From an uncultured Arthrobacter sp. (GTDB lineage: Bacteria; Actinomycetota; Actinomycetes; Actinomycetales; Micrococcaceae): a stretch of 64,000 bases of DNA. Below the pieces are notes generated by a model that saw only the letters and a list, made by a program, of their open reading frames with translations, had not been told where the DNA came from and ran no database searches. How positions within the stretch are numbered: position 1 is the first letter of the stretch; each line of letters begins with the position of its first letter. The stretch lies in the NCBI RefSeq assembly GCF_947495145.1, contig NZ_CANLXP010000003.1:62001-126000 (forward strand), written 5' to 3'. This document shows positions 37,954 through 47,130 of the stretch, in pieces. The position numbers and the translations under genes are program-made.

Positions 37954-39390
37954 ATGAGTGCACAAATCGGCGTGACCGGCCTTGCCGTCATGGGGGCAAA
38001 CCTGGCCCGAAACCTTGCCCGGAACGGGTACACCGTAGCCCTTCACAACCGGTCGGTCGAGAAGACCGATGCGCTGCTTGAAAAGCACGGAGACGACGGC
38101 GATTTCGTCCGCACGGAGTCACTTCAGGAACTTGTCGACTCGCTGGAGAAGCCGCGCCGCGTACTGATCATGGTGAAGGCCGGCGCTCCAGTCGACTCTG
38201 TCATCGAGCAGCTTGAGCCGTTGCTGGAGCCGGGGGACATTGTCATCGATGCCGGCAATTCGCACTATGAGGACACCCGTCGGCGGGAAGCGGCCCTGGC
38301 TGAGAAGAACCTTCACTTCGTCGGCGTCGGTGTTTCCGGTGGTGAGGAGGGAGCGCTGCTCGGCCCCTCCATCATGCCGGGCGGCTCACGTGAGTCCTAC
38401 GATTCGCTTGGTCCCATGCTGGAGAAGATTTCTGCCAAGTACAACGGTGAGCCGTGCTGTCGCTGGATCGGCACGGATGGCGCCGGTCACTTCGTCAAGA
38501 TGGTGCACAACGGAATCGAATACGCCGACATGCAGGTGATCGGGGAGGCTTATGACGTCCTCCGCACTGCTGCCGGGATCGAGCCGGCAGAGCAGGCAAA
38601 GATCTTCACCGAATGGAATACGGGAACCCTTTCCTCCTTTCTCATCGAGATCACCGCCGAGGTCCTCGCTCACACGGACCAGCGCACCGGCAAGCCCTTC
38701 GTTGACGTCGTCGTCGATTCGGCAGGTCAGAAGGGCACCGGTCGCTGGACCGTCGTCTCTGCGCTCGAGCTCGGCAGCCCCACCTCGGGCATTGCGGAGT
38801 CGGTCTTCGCGCGCGGTCTCTCCTCCCAGCGGGGCCAGCGCGAGCTTGCACAGGGCATCCTCGAAGGGCACGAGGGCAGCGTTGAACTGCCCGAGGGCTT
38901 CGTCGAAGACGTGCGCCTGGCCCTCTACGCGTCGAAGCTGGTCAGTTATGCACAGGGCATCGATATGCTCACTGCTGCTGCAACGGAGTACGGCTGGGAC
39001 CTCAAGCTCGACGAGATCGCCTCCCTCTGGCGTGCAGGCTGCATCATCCGCGCTGAGCTGCTCGATGACATCATGAAGGCGTACGCTGCGGATGAAAAGC
39101 CAGCCAACCTGCTCCTGGCTCCGGCCTTCGCGCATTCCATCGCCGGAGCGGTTCCTGTGTGGCGCCGGGTGGTTGCCACGGCAGTGCAGTTGGGCATCCC
39201 GGTTCCGGTTTTCTCCTCATCGTTGGCCTACTACGATGGCCTGCGTCGTAAGCGGCTGCCGGCAGCCCTGACCCAGGGGCTGCGCGATCTGTTCGGCGCT
39301 CATACCTATAACCGCGTCGACGCCGAAGGTACCTTCCACACGCTCTGGGGCGAGGACCGCTCGGAAGTCGAAGCAGTCGATACCCACTAG
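37954..39390 (+). CDS. gnd: 6-Phosphogluconate dehydrogenase, decarboxylating
   Basis: Makes ribulose 5-phosphate, CO2 and NADPH in the pentose phosphate pathway. 478 residues, the long dimeric type. N-terminal Rossmann motif GLAVMGANLARNLARNGYTV, substrate signature VGVSGGEEGALLGPSIMPGGS-like block, catalytic Lys in GHFVKMVHNGIEYADMQ. ATG at 37954 with GGAG at 37945-37948; a TTG immediately before it is in frame. Divergent from the acyltransferase gene. Confidence 0.96.
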   Translation: MSAQIGVTGLAVMGANLARNLARNGYTVALHNRSVEKTDALLEKHGDDGDFVRTESLQELVDSLEKPRRVLIMVKAGAPVDSVIEQLEPLLEPGDIVIDAGNSHYEDTRRREAALAEKNLHFVGVGVSGGEEGALLGPSIMPGGSRESYDSLGPMLEKISAKYNGEPCCRWIGTDGAGHFVKMVHNGIEYADMQVIGEAYDVLRTAAGIEPAEQAKIFTEWNTGTLSSFLIEITAEVLAHTDQRTGKPFVDVVVDSAGQKGTGRWTVVSALELGSPTSGIAESVFARGLSSQRGQRELAQGILEGHEGSVELPEGFVEDVRLALYASKLVSYAQGIDMLTAAATEYGWDLKLDEIASLWRAGCIIRAELLDDIMKAYAADEKPANLLLAPAFAHSIAGAVPVWRRVVATAVQLGIPVPVFSSSLAYYDGLRRKRLPAALTQGLRDLFGAHTYNRVDAEGTFHTLWGEDRSEVEAVDTH

Positions 39391-39399
39391 AAACCCAGG

Positions 39400-39435
39400 A
39401 AAGCGCCCCGGCGGACTCATCCGCCGGGGCGCTTT
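39400..39435. terminator. Bidirectional terminator, gnd / cysE
   Basis: Perfect 16-bp stem (39400-39415 / 39420-39435), 4-base loop, between convergent genes. Confidence 0.9.
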
Positions 39436-39460
39436 CCCGATTAACCTTGGAAGGAATTTT

Positions 39461-40048
39461 CTAGATGTACAGGGCCGGGTCGATGTACTCGGCCGGGTCC
39501 ACCGCCGGCAACGTTTCCCTTGCGGAATCGCGATGGCGGAAGGTCGCCGGAATGCCTGTGATGATCGAGTCAGGAGGCGTGTCCTTTACGACGACGGCAT
39601 TGGCACCGACCGCGCTACCGGCGCCGATCGTAATCGGCCCGAGGACTTTGGCACCGGCGCCGATCGTGACCCTGTCGCCAATGGTCGGGTGGCGCTTGAC
39701 CTTCTCGAGCGAACGCCCGCCGAGGGTGACCCCCTGATACATCATGACGTCGTCGCCAATTTCGGCGGTTCCGCCGATCACCACTCCCATGCCGTGGTCG
39801 ATGAAGAACCGACGACCGATCGTGGCTCCGGGATGAATCTCGATCCCCGTGAGGAAGCGTGTCATCTGCGCAAGAACCCGCGCGGGAAACCGGAGCGTGG
39901 GAATCTGCCACATGCGGTGCGTCAGACGGTGCACCCAGATCGCATGCAGGCCTGAGTAGACAACGCCGTTTTCAACGTCGCCCCGCGCGGCCGGATCATG
40001 TGCCCGGGCGGCTTCGAGGTCTTCTCGGAGTCTCGCTAGGAAGCTCAC
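39461..40048 (-). CDS. cysE: Serine O-acetyltransferase
   Basis: Acetylates serine with acetyl-CoA, the first step of cysteine synthesis. 195 residues: short N-terminal helical part ([21 protein letters not shown]) and left-handed beta-helix hexapeptide repeats with [25 protein letters not shown] (catalytic His) and [27 protein letters not shown] at 40048, which follows AGAGAG and gives the family N terminus; a longer frame reading into cysK is rejected. Lies 25 bases after cysK in the same direction. Confidence 0.94.
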   Translation of the reverse strand: MSFLARLREDLEAARAHDPAARGDVENGVVYSGLHAIWVHRLTHRMWQIPTLRFPARVLAQMTRFLTGIEIHPGATIGRRFFIDHGMGVVIGGTAEIGDDVMMYQGVTLGGRSLEKVKRHPTIGDRVTIGAGAKVLGPITIGAGSAVGANAVVVKDTPPDSIITGIPATFRHRDSARETLPAVDPAEYIDPALYI

Positions 40049-40073
40049 AAACCACTCTCTTTTGAAGGGATGA

Positions 40074-41009
40074 CTAACCCCGGATGTCGTCGAACAGCAC
40101 GGTGGAGATGTAGCGCTCCCCAAAGTCGCAGACAACGGCGACAATGAGCTTACCCGCGTTCTCCGGGCGCTTGGCCAGCTCAAGGGCGGCCCACACGATC
40201 GCTCCGGAGGAGATGCCGCCGAGAATGCCTTCCTGGGTACCAAGTGCCCGTGCTACCCGTACGGAATCTTCAACACTGGCGTCCATAACTTCGTCGTAGA
40301 CGGACGTATCGAGAATTTCGGGAACGAAGTTTGCTCCCAGGCCCTGGATCTTGTGCGGTCCGGGAGCGCCGCCGTTCAGGATCGCCGAGTCTGCTGGTTC
40401 CACAGCTACGATCTTGACCCCCGGCTTGCGCTCTTTGAGGACCTGTCCGACGCCGGTGACGGTACCTCCGGTGCCTACACCGGCGACGAAGATATCCACC
40501 TGGCCGTCAGTGTCATTCCACACCTCTTCGGCGGTGGTTTCGCGGTGAACAGCGGGATTTGCTTCATTCGCAAACTGACGCGCCCAGATGGCGTTGTCGC
40601 TGGAGGCGACGATTTCCTTGGCCCGGTCGACGGCCCCGCGCATGCCCTCGGAGCCCGGCGTCAGAACGATCTCCGCACCGTAGGCCCGGAGCATAACCCG
40701 ACGCTCCGTGGACATGGTCTCGGGCATGGTGAGCACGACTTTGTAGCCGCGGGCAGCGCCCACCATGGCCAGCGCGATTCCCGTGTTGCCGGAAGTGCCC
40801 TCCACGATGGTGCCGCCCGGCTTCAGGGCGCCGGCTTTCTCAGCTGCATCGATGATTGCGACGCCGATGCGGTCCTTGACACTGTTCGCGGGATTGTAGA
40901 ACTCGAGCTTCACAGCCACCTGAGCGTCCAGGCCCTCGGTCAGGCGGTTCAGACGCACCAGGGGAGTGCGGCCTACCAACTGGGTAACGTCGTCGTAAAT
41001 CGGTGCCAT
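40074..41009 (-). CDS. cysK: Cysteine synthase (O-acetylserine sulfhydrylase)
   Basis: PLP enzyme that makes cysteine from O-acetylserine and sulfide. 311 residues: PLP lysine in [11 protein letters not shown], substrate loop [10 protein letters not shown], phosphate-binding [12 protein letters not shown], and ISSGA near the C terminus. The C-terminus ends FDDIRG rather than a long regulatory extension. ATG at 41009 has AGGAAT upstream. With cysE directly downstream the pair can form the cysteine synthase complex. Confidence 0.96.
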   Translation of the reverse strand: MAPIYDDVTQLVGRTPLVRLNRLTEGLDAQVAVKLEFYNPANSVKDRIGVAIIDAAEKAGALKPGGTIVEGTSGNTGIALAMVGAARGYKVVLTMPETMSTERRVMLRAYGAEIVLTPGSEGMRGAVDRAKEIVASSDNAIWARQFANEANPAVHRETTAEEVWNDTDGQVDIFVAGVGTGGTVTGVGQVLKERKPGVKIVAVEPADSAILNGGAPGPHKIQGLGANFVPEILDTSVYDEVMDASVEDSVRVARALGTQEGILGGISSGAIVWAALELAKRPENAGKLIVAVVCDFGERYISTVLFDDIRG

Positions 41010-41082
41010 GAGATTCCTGTCTGGGGTTACATACGGATTGGAGCAAAACTGTGCCCAGCCTAGCCAGCGGCCACTCGCAGAA

Positions 41083-41607
41083 CTATGCGGTGAGCCATTC
41101 AGCGTAATATTTCCGTGCCTTGGCAAGCTTCGGATTGATAATCACCTGGCAGTACCCCTGCTCGGGGTGCTTGGCATAGAAATTCTGGTGGTATTCCTCC
41201 GCCACGTAGAACCGTGGGAGGCGCACCACCTCAGTCACGATCGGATTTGCCCAGTCGTCCTGATGCCGCTCAATTGCGCGCTCAAACAGTTCCTTCTGCC
41301 CGGCATCCTGGTAGAACATCGACGAACGGTACTGTGTGCCGACGTCGTATCCCTGGCGGTTGAGCGTCGTGGGGTCGTGGGAAGCGAAGAAGATGCCGAG
41401 GATCACCTCAACGGGAACCACCGTCTCATCGAAGCTGACGGCCACGACTTCTGCGTGGCCGGTGATACCCGAGCACACTGATTCGTAGTGAGGAGCCGGG
41501 TCATGGCCACCGGTATAACCGGACACCACTTCGGTCACGCCGCGGGTTTTTTGGTAGACGGCATCGAGGCACCAAAAGCAGCCCCCGCCAAGGACGAAAG
41601 TCATCAT
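41083..41607 (-). CDS. msrA: Peptide methionine-S-sulfoxide reductase MsrA
   Basis: Repairs oxidised methionine (S epimer). 174 residues with [18 protein letters not shown] (catalytic Cys10, second Cys13), GYTGG and GHAEVV, and a C-terminal Cys in [15 protein letters not shown]. Two adjacent ATG codons (41607 or 41604) could start it; no strong Shine-Dalgarno. It sits upstream of cysK on the same strand with about 70 bases between. Confidence 0.95.
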   Translation of the reverse strand: MMTFVLGGGCFWCLDAVYQKTRGVTEVVSGYTGGHDPAPHYESVCSGITGHAEVVAVSFDETVVPVEVILGIFFASHDPTTLNRQGYDVGTQYRSSMFYQDAGQKELFERAIERHQDDWANPIVTEVVRLPRFYVAEEYHQNFYAKHPEQGYCQVIINPKLAKARKYYAEWLTA

Positions 41608-41718
41608 GGTCTTAACAATGCATCCATGGACGCGATGATTCCCGCCAGTCGGCTGCGGACCATGGCGGGGATCCCCGGAACCGGGAACAGGCCTGAAGAA
41701 ACTGGTAGAACTAGGGCT

Positions 41719-42609
41719 ATGGAAGCTGACGAAGAGCGCGTCCAGGACAGTGGCGAGGTGAACGGGTCGAGGCCCACCGTCGGCGATGTCCTGCTAGCGA
41801 TCGAGGAGTTGTGGCCGGAATCCCTGGCGGAAGGTTGGGATGCGGTCGGGCTAGTGGTGGGGCGTGCCGATCGCGAGGTGTCGACGGTCGTCTTTGCTGT
41901 GGATCCGTCGGAGGCAGTCATTGACGATGCTGTGCAATTGGGTGCTGATCTGATCGTTGCGCATCATCCACTCATGCTGAAAGCCGTGCACTCAGTGGCG
42001 GCCACCCATGCCAAGGGCGCGGCGGTGCACCGGCTTATTGAGTCGGGTTGTGCGCTGGTTACGGTGCATACCAATGGAGACAGCGCCATCGGGGGTGTCT
42101 CGGATGTGCTGGCAGACGCGTTCGGACTGGGCAACGTTGAGCCGCTGGCCGGTTCTGCGGACGGGCTGCCGGAGGAAGGCATCGGTAGGGTCGGTGATCT
42201 GGCGGAGGTGATGTCGCTCGGGGAATTCGCCGAACTGGTGTTCGGTCTACTGCCGGCTGTGGCCGGCGGAATGCGCGTCGCCGGTGACCGTTTCGGACTC
42301 GTTCGGCGTGTGGCGGTGTGCGGTGGGGCGGGAGACAACCTGTTCGACCGGGTGCGTGCGAGTCAGGCGGATGTTTACGTTACGGCGGACCTGCGGCATC
42401 ACCCCGCCCTTGAAGCGCGGGAGTCCGCGGTGAACGGGCGCCCTTACCTCATCGACGTGTCCCACTTCGGCAGCGAGTGGCTCTGGCTGACGCCCGCCGC
42501 CAGCGCATTATCCAACGTCCTGTCTGATCAGGGTTTCTCAGTTGACGTGCGGGTAAGCACCGTCAATTCAGACCCTTGGGACTTCGTGCTCACGCCTGGC
42601 GGAAACTAG
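41719..42609 (+). CDS. Nif3-like dinuclear metal center protein
   Basis: 296 residues of the Nif3/YbgI family (GTP cyclohydrolase I type 2-like), ring-forming proteins with a two-metal site; the reaction is not established. Visible ligand motifs: DLIVAHHPLML, VTVHTNGDSAIGGVSDVLAD and the C-terminal LIDVSHFGSEW. I chose ATG at 41719; the preceding in-frame sequence overlaps msrA antisense and lacks family similarity. The gene lies divergent from msrA. Confidence 0.88.
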   Translation: MEADEERVQDSGEVNGSRPTVGDVLLAIEELWPESLAEGWDAVGLVVGRADREVSTVVFAVDPSEAVIDDAVQLGADLIVAHHPLMLKAVHSVAATHAKGAAVHRLIESGCALVTVHTNGDSAIGGVSDVLADAFGLGNVEPLAGSADGLPEEGIGRVGDLAEVMSLGEFAELVFGLLPAVAGGMRVAGDRFGLVRRVAVCGGAGDNLFDRVRASQADVYVTADLRHHPALEARESAVNGRPYLIDVSHFGSEWLWLTPAASALSNVLSDQGFSVDVRVSTVNSDPWDFVLTPGGN

Positions 42610-42700
42610 GTCGTCGGCCGGCCATTCAGCACGTTTCTGTCCTCACCGACGTGCCATAAGGTAGACGGACAACGGAATTAGCGACGGCGGAGGACTATCG

Positions 42701-43441
42701 GTGGCAAAAGCACCTCAGGCGGAACAACTGCGGCTCCTTGAACTGCAGGCTCATGATTCGAAGCTCAACCAACTGCAGCGGCAGGCGGCTGCCGCCAGGG
42801 CGAATCCCGAGCTGGCTGTGCTGGCTGCGCAGGCAGCCGGTGCTGAGTCTGAGCTGGTGACTGCGGCAACGAATCTCGGCGATGCTGAACGGGATCTTAC
42901 CCGGGCGGAAGATGACGTGCAGGCAGTGGTCACCAGGCTTGAGCGGGACGAGCAGCGGCTGAACAGCGGCTCGGGTACGTCGAAGGACCTCACTGCGCTG
43001 CAGAGCGAAGTCGCTTCGCTCACCCGGCGTCGCTCGGACCTTGAAGATATCGAGCTCGAGGTGATGGAACGCGTCGAAGCCGCAAAGGCAGCGCGTGATG
43101 ACGCCCGAAACCGTTCGGAGGCTGTTCAAAGTCAGCTCCGCGAACTCGAGCAGGCACGCGACGAGGAGTTGGGCCGGATCGATGCAGAGCGCAGGGAGGT
43201 CCAGGCAGCACGGGATGAGCTGGCCGCTTCTTTTGAGCCCGCCCTGCTTGGGATCTACGAAAAGACGCTCGCCCGACGGGGCGTCGGCGCGGCCCGTCTT
43301 TCTCACGGCCGATCGGAGGGGTCAGGCATGCAGCTCAGCCCTGGCGACCTCGCCGACATCTCCAAGGCGGCTGACGACGACGTTGTCTTCTGCCCCGATT
43401 CCGGATGCATTCTCGTGCGCTCGGCTGAGTGGGGAAGCTGA
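42701..43441 (+). CDS. Coiled-coil protein with degenerate C4 zinc-ribbon (CT398 family)
   Basis: 246 residues: long coiled coil (about residues 5-185, Ala/Glu/Arg/Leu-rich) and a C-terminal zinc-ribbon-like region. Only the second Cys pair remains (VVFCPDSGCILVR); where the first CxxC normally stands, the sequence is SHGRSEGSGMQLSP, so zinc binding is doubtful. GTG at 42701 follows GGAGG (42689-42693). Found with Nif3 and RNase H-like genes in actinobacteria; relatives in other bacteria bind secretion or flagellar proteins, but here the role is unknown. Confidence 0.85.
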   Translation: MAKAPQAEQLRLLELQAHDSKLNQLQRQAAAARANPELAVLAAQAAGAESELVTAATNLGDAERDLTRAEDDVQAVVTRLERDEQRLNSGSGTSKDLTALQSEVASLTRRRSDLEDIELEVMERVEAAKAARDDARNRSEAVQSQLRELEQARDEELGRIDAERREVQAARDELAASFEPALLGIYEKTLARRGVGAARLSHGRSEGSGMQLSPGDLADISKAADDDVVFCPDSGCILVRSAEWGS

Positions 43442-43445
43442 ACGG

Positions 43446-44420
43446 GTGAGTGACTCTGCTGGAACCCTGTTCGACGACGCTTCCGCTGCCGCTGCCGATG
43501 GACGGGCCGGAACCTCGGTCCACAACCTCCTGATTGTTGAAACAGACGGGGGTTCCCGCGGGAATCCCGGTCACGCCGGCTATGGTGCCCTTGTCCGCGA
43601 TCCCAAGTCGGGCGTCATCCTGAAGGAGAAGGCAGGTTATGTAGGAATCGCCTCGAACAATGTCGCTGAGTACTCGGGGCTTCTCGCAGGTCTCGAGCTG
43701 GCGCACGAGATTGACCCGGATTGCCGCATCCTCGTCAAAATGGATTCCAAGCTCATCGTCGAACAGATGAGCGGGCGCTGGAAGATCAAGCATGCCGACA
43801 TGCAGAAGTTGGCTGGGCAGGCCCGCCGTATTGTCGATCCCCGGCGCGTGCGCTACGAGTGGATTCCCCGTGAGAAGAACAAGGACGCAGACAGGCTCTC
43901 CAATGAGGCCATGGACGCGGGCATGGCGGGCGTTGCGTGGAAGCCCAAGAATTCGGGCGAACCCAAAACCACTGTCCAGACGGGCGAGGAGGCTGCCGCT
44001 GTTGCCGATACTCCCCGGGAAGCCACCGGCACCCTCAACCACGTCGAGATCTGGGTTCAGGACCTCGACGCAGCGCTGGCCAGTATGGGTTGGCTGTTTG
44101 AGCGGCTGGGGTTTGTACCGAAAGACACCTGGAAGGACGGCGCGAGCTGGGCGGGTAACGGAACATATCTCGTGCTGGAGGCCGGCCCGGACGTCGTTCC
44201 CGCGCCGTACGATCGCCGTCGCCAGGGCGTCAACCATCTAGCGTTCAACGCAGGTACGCGTGCCGAAGTCGATCTGCTCGCGCGCCGGGCTGCCAGTCAC
44301 GGCTGGTCCCTGATGTTCAGGGACAAACATCCCTATGCCGGCGGGCGGAAGCACTACGCGGCCTATCTTGAGAACGCAGAGGGGTTCGAAGTGGAACTCG
44401 TCGCCGGGCCAGACGCTTAG
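43446..44420 (+). CDS. RNase HI-domain protein fused to a VOC (glyoxalase-like) domain
   Basis: 324 residues in one uninterrupted frame. Residues about 26-160 form an RNase HI-like domain with the acid set Asp34 (ETDGGSRGNPG), Glu75 (NVAEYSGLL), Asp100 (VKMDSKLIVEQ) and Asp149 (NKDADRLSNEAM). After a Pro/Thr/Ala-rich linker (165-195), residues 197-320 form a single VOC module with His199 (LNHVEIWV), His264 (GVNHLAF) and Glu317 (FEVELVAG). GTG at 43446, five bases after the previous stop. Mycobacterial homologues of the first half are fused to a phosphatase instead. Confidence 0.88.
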   Translation: MSDSAGTLFDDASAAAADGRAGTSVHNLLIVETDGGSRGNPGHAGYGALVRDPKSGVILKEKAGYVGIASNNVAEYSGLLAGLELAHEIDPDCRILVKMDSKLIVEQMSGRWKIKHADMQKLAGQARRIVDPRRVRYEWIPREKNKDADRLSNEAMDAGMAGVAWKPKNSGEPKTTVQTGEEAAAVADTPREATGTLNHVEIWVQDLDAALASMGWLFERLGFVPKDTWKDGASWAGNGTYLVLEAGPDVVPAPYDRRRQGVNHLAFNAGTRAEVDLLARRAASHGWSLMFRDKHPYAGGRKHYAAYLENAEGFEVELVAGPDA

Positions 44421-44452
44421 AAACCGGCGGCGCCCGGGAGGACCAGCGGCGA

Positions 44453-45220
44453 TCAGGCGCCGGGCAGGACGATGTTCAGCTGGGCGGCTTTCCGGGCAGT
44501 GGCGGGCACAAGCTCGCACACCCACCGTTCAGATGCTGCCTGCAGCAGCTGCTCTGGAGTCGCGGGTTGTTTCCCCCTCCGCGTCAGGAGGTGGCGAGCC
44601 AATTCACCGCGGGTGTGCTTGGCGAAGTGGGAAACCACCGATCGTTTGCCGTTCCGTTCCTGGAACACGTTGACGGCGGCCGTCCGCTCGGGTGTTCCGG
44701 ACCATACTGTGGCGTAGGTGCTCGACCGGCAGTCGACGATGAGGGAACCGCCGGCACGTTCGTCGAGGACGGCTGCGAGACGTTTTCGCCAGAAGGGCGC
44801 CAGCTTCCCGGTGCCCGGCAGATTCACCGACATTGAGAGCCGGTAGGCCGGAACGGCGTCGGCGAATCCGACTGCGCCCCAGAGCCCTGAAATGATGACG
44901 ACGGCGGCATCAGCCTTCATTTTCTGCACGCGGGTCATGCTCCGGTATCCGAGCGCGTCGTACAGCACACCGGAGTAGACCGAATGTGCAGGCGCTGCGG
45001 CGGCTTCCCGCAATCCGGTATTGCGGCGCACATCCTCAGCCAGGGAGGCTCCCACCCCGAGGACGGCGTGAGCGTGGTCATGTGCGCTGGCCTTCGCAAG
45101 CGCCGCGAGCACCTCCAGCCGGGCATCGGTCAACTCAGGAAAGGCCAGCGAGGCCAGGTCGAGGGGACGCCCGTTGTCTGCAGCCGTTTTTCCTTCGGAG
45201 GGTGGGAGCAGAATAAGCAC
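44453..45220 (-). CDS. yaaA: YaaA family peroxide-stress protein
   Basis: 255 residues of the YaaA (DUF328) family, which in E. coli lowers free intracellular iron under H2O2 stress. N-terminal LILLPPSEGKTAADNGRP, SVYSGVLYDALGY, and the C-terminal block FAKHTRGELARHLL. GTG at 45220. Faces the RNase H/VOC gene and is divergent from rnpB. Confidence 0.9.
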   Translation of the reverse strand: MLILLPPSEGKTAADNGRPLDLASLAFPELTDARLEVLAALAKASAHDHAHAVLGVGASLAEDVRRNTGLREAAAAPAHSVYSGVLYDALGYRSMTRVQKMKADAAVVIISGLWGAVGFADAVPAYRLSMSVNLPGTGKLAPFWRKRLAAVLDERAGGSLIVDCRSSTYATVWSGTPERTAAVNVFQERNGKRSVVSHFAKHTRGELARHLLTRRGKQPATPEQLLQAASERWVCELVPATARKAAQLNIVLPGA

Positions 45221-45301
45221 CCGACCACTTTACCTGCGTCCGGCCGGCTGGGATCTCACCAGCACTGGATCCAGCCGGCCACAACTGCCTCTTCCGACAC
45301 G

Positions 45302-45307
45302 TAGGAT
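45302..45307 (+). promoter_or_regulatory. Candidate -10 of rnpB
   Basis: TAGGAT exactly eight bases before the predicted RNA 5' end at 45315. An interrupted inverted repeat (45242-45255 / 45268-45280) lies just upstream, where a -35 would be expected. Confidence 0.5.
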
Positions 45308-45314
45308 TGATGTG

Positions 45315-45750
45315 GATGGGTTGGCCAGGCGGCCGCGTGGGAAGCACTTTCGTCGCTTCCCCCGAGGAACGTCCGGGCTCCGCAGGGCAGGGTGGTGGGT
45401 AACGCCCACTCGGGGTGACCCGCAGGCAAGTGCCACAGAAAATAGACCGCCCCGGTGATTCGTTCAGGCGGGGTAAGGGTGAAACGGTGGTGTAAGAGAC
45501 CACCAGCGCACCGGGTGACCGGAGCGGCTAGGTAAACCCCACCCGGAGCAAGGCCAGACAGGGCACGATCGAGGGCTGCCCGCCCGAGTGTCCGGGTAGG
45601 CCGCTGGAGGGCGTCGGCAACGGCGCTCGTAGATGGATGGCCGCCACTGCAGTCTTCACGGACCTGCAGGACAGAACCCGGCGTATCGGCCGACCCATCC
45701 CTTTCGGTGATTTCGCATCTCGGGCGAGCGGACATAATTCACCGGCTTGG
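45315..45750 (+). ncRNA. rnpB: RNase P RNA (type A)
   Basis: Catalytic RNA that removes tRNA 5' leaders. Universal segments are present in order: CCGAGGAACGTCCGGGCTCC (P4 5' strand region, from 45361), the AAGTGCCACAGAAAATAGAC segment (about 45428-45447), GGTAAGGGTGAAACGG, GGCTAGGTAAACCCC, and the 3' strand ending ACATAATTCACCGGC. P1 forms between GATGGGTTGGCC (45315-45326) and GGCCTATTCGTC (45739-45750) with G-U pairs. About 436 bases. The ends are set by P1 and may be off by a few bases. Confidence 0.93.
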
Positions 45751-45836
45751 CCTATTCGTCAAGAGTCTGAAACTTCTTGCGGACCGGTCATCCACAACCG
45801 CGGTTATCGCCCAATACGTTCCATTACGCTAAGGGG

Positions 45837-47102
45837 ATGGCCGAGACGACTGCATCCAGCGTTTCCCTGGTGCGTCGCAACCCGAATTTCAGAGCCTTGT
45901 GGTTGTCAGCCACAGTCGGAGTTTTCGGCACGGCCGTTGCTGCTGTTGCCCTGCCCATCATTGCGGCGGTGGAACTCGCCGCAAGCGATTTCGCGGTGGC
46001 CGCACTGGCCGGAATGGCCTTCCTGCCCTGGCTGCTCTTTGGCCTGCCTATCGGGGTGTGGGTAGACCGCTGGCCGCGCAAGCCGGTGATTGCCTGGTCC
46101 CTCGTGGCGAGGATAGTGTCCCTTGCCACGCTGCCGCTCGCCTACTGGTTCGACATGCTCACAGTGGTGCAGTTGTTCGTCGTCGCATTTGTCGCCGGAC
46201 TGTCATCGGTATTCTTCAGCCTCGCCGACCAGGCGCTGGTACAGCGCGCCCTCTCTGGGGATGAACTGGTCGAGGGGAACGGCATCATCACTGCCTCCGG
46301 GGCTTCGGCGGATGCAGCAGGACGCGGGATCGCTGGCTGGCTAACGGTGGTGCTCGGGGCTTCCAACACGCTCCTGGTGCAGGTTGCAGCGTCGTTCGCT
46401 TCACTGGCCGCTATCTCATCCCTGCACATCGAGGAAGAACGCGTGGTCACGGGGGAGCGTCGCATCTTCGCGGAGATGTTGGACGGGCTTCGGTACACCT
46501 TCAGTACCGCGCCGCTTCGGGCAATCCTGTTCAATGCAGCGCTCTGGAATCTGGGCGGAAGCATGGTTGCCTCCCTGATGGTGCTGTTGGTGATTCGCGT
46601 CTTGGGGGAGTCGGAAATCTGGCTCGGCCTTCTCATGGCTGCGACCTCTGTCGGCGGCGCCGTCGGAGGTTTGAGCGCCAAACGGCTCACCGAGCGGCTG
46701 GGATCCGGACCGGTGTGGCGGTGGTCGATGGTGCCCGGCGTCCTGGGCTACGCGTCGCTGCTGATTATGACGCCGGGCCCGGGGATGCTGGTGGGGATGG
46801 CCGGGATGTTCATCATGGGCATTTCGATCGCGCTGAACATTGTCGTCGGTACAAGCTTCCGCCAGCGTGTCTGCCCACCGGCGATGATGGGCAGGCTTGG
46901 CGCTGCAACCAGGATGGTCAGCTGGGGGATGCTGGGCATAGCGAGCATTCTTGGCGGGATTCTTGCCGAAATGTTCGGCATTACCGCCGCGGTCCTGGTG
47001 GGAGTCCTGCTGGCTGCCACAGCTCCCCTCGTGGCACTCTTGGGCCCTCTGCGCTCGGTCCGGCGTCTGGAGGACCTTGACCGCGGGGTTACTACGGGCT
47101 GA
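45837..47102 (+). CDS. MFS transporter, MFS_3/EntS-like
   Basis: 421 residues with about 12 transmembrane segments. Motif A-like loop GLPIGVWVDRWPRKPVIAW after helix 2; relatives include enterobactin exporters and macrolide efflux proteins. ATG at 45837 is preceded by GGGG. Convergent with def. Substrate not predictable. Confidence 0.85.
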   Translation: MAETTASSVSLVRRNPNFRALWLSATVGVFGTAVAAVALPIIAAVELAASDFAVAALAGMAFLPWLLFGLPIGVWVDRWPRKPVIAWSLVARIVSLATLPLAYWFDMLTVVQLFVVAFVAGLSSVFFSLADQALVQRALSGDELVEGNGIITASGASADAAGRGIAGWLTVVLGASNTLLVQVAASFASLAAISSLHIEEERVVTGERRIFAEMLDGLRYTFSTAPLRAILFNAALWNLGGSMVASLMVLLVIRVLGESEIWLGLLMAATSVGGAVGGLSAKRLTERLGSGPVWRWSMVPGVLGYASLLIMTPGPGMLVGMAGMFIMGISIALNIVVGTSFRQRVCPPAMMGRLGAATRMVSWGMLGIASILGGILAEMFGITAAVLVGVLLAATAPLVALLGPLRSVRRLEDLDRGVTTG

Positions 47103-47130
47103 CTAGCGACTACTGACTTGTCACTACTGA

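Noticed and set aside
45256-45735. Open frames across rnpB
   Set aside because: The DNA here encodes RNase P RNA; the frames have no protein similarity.
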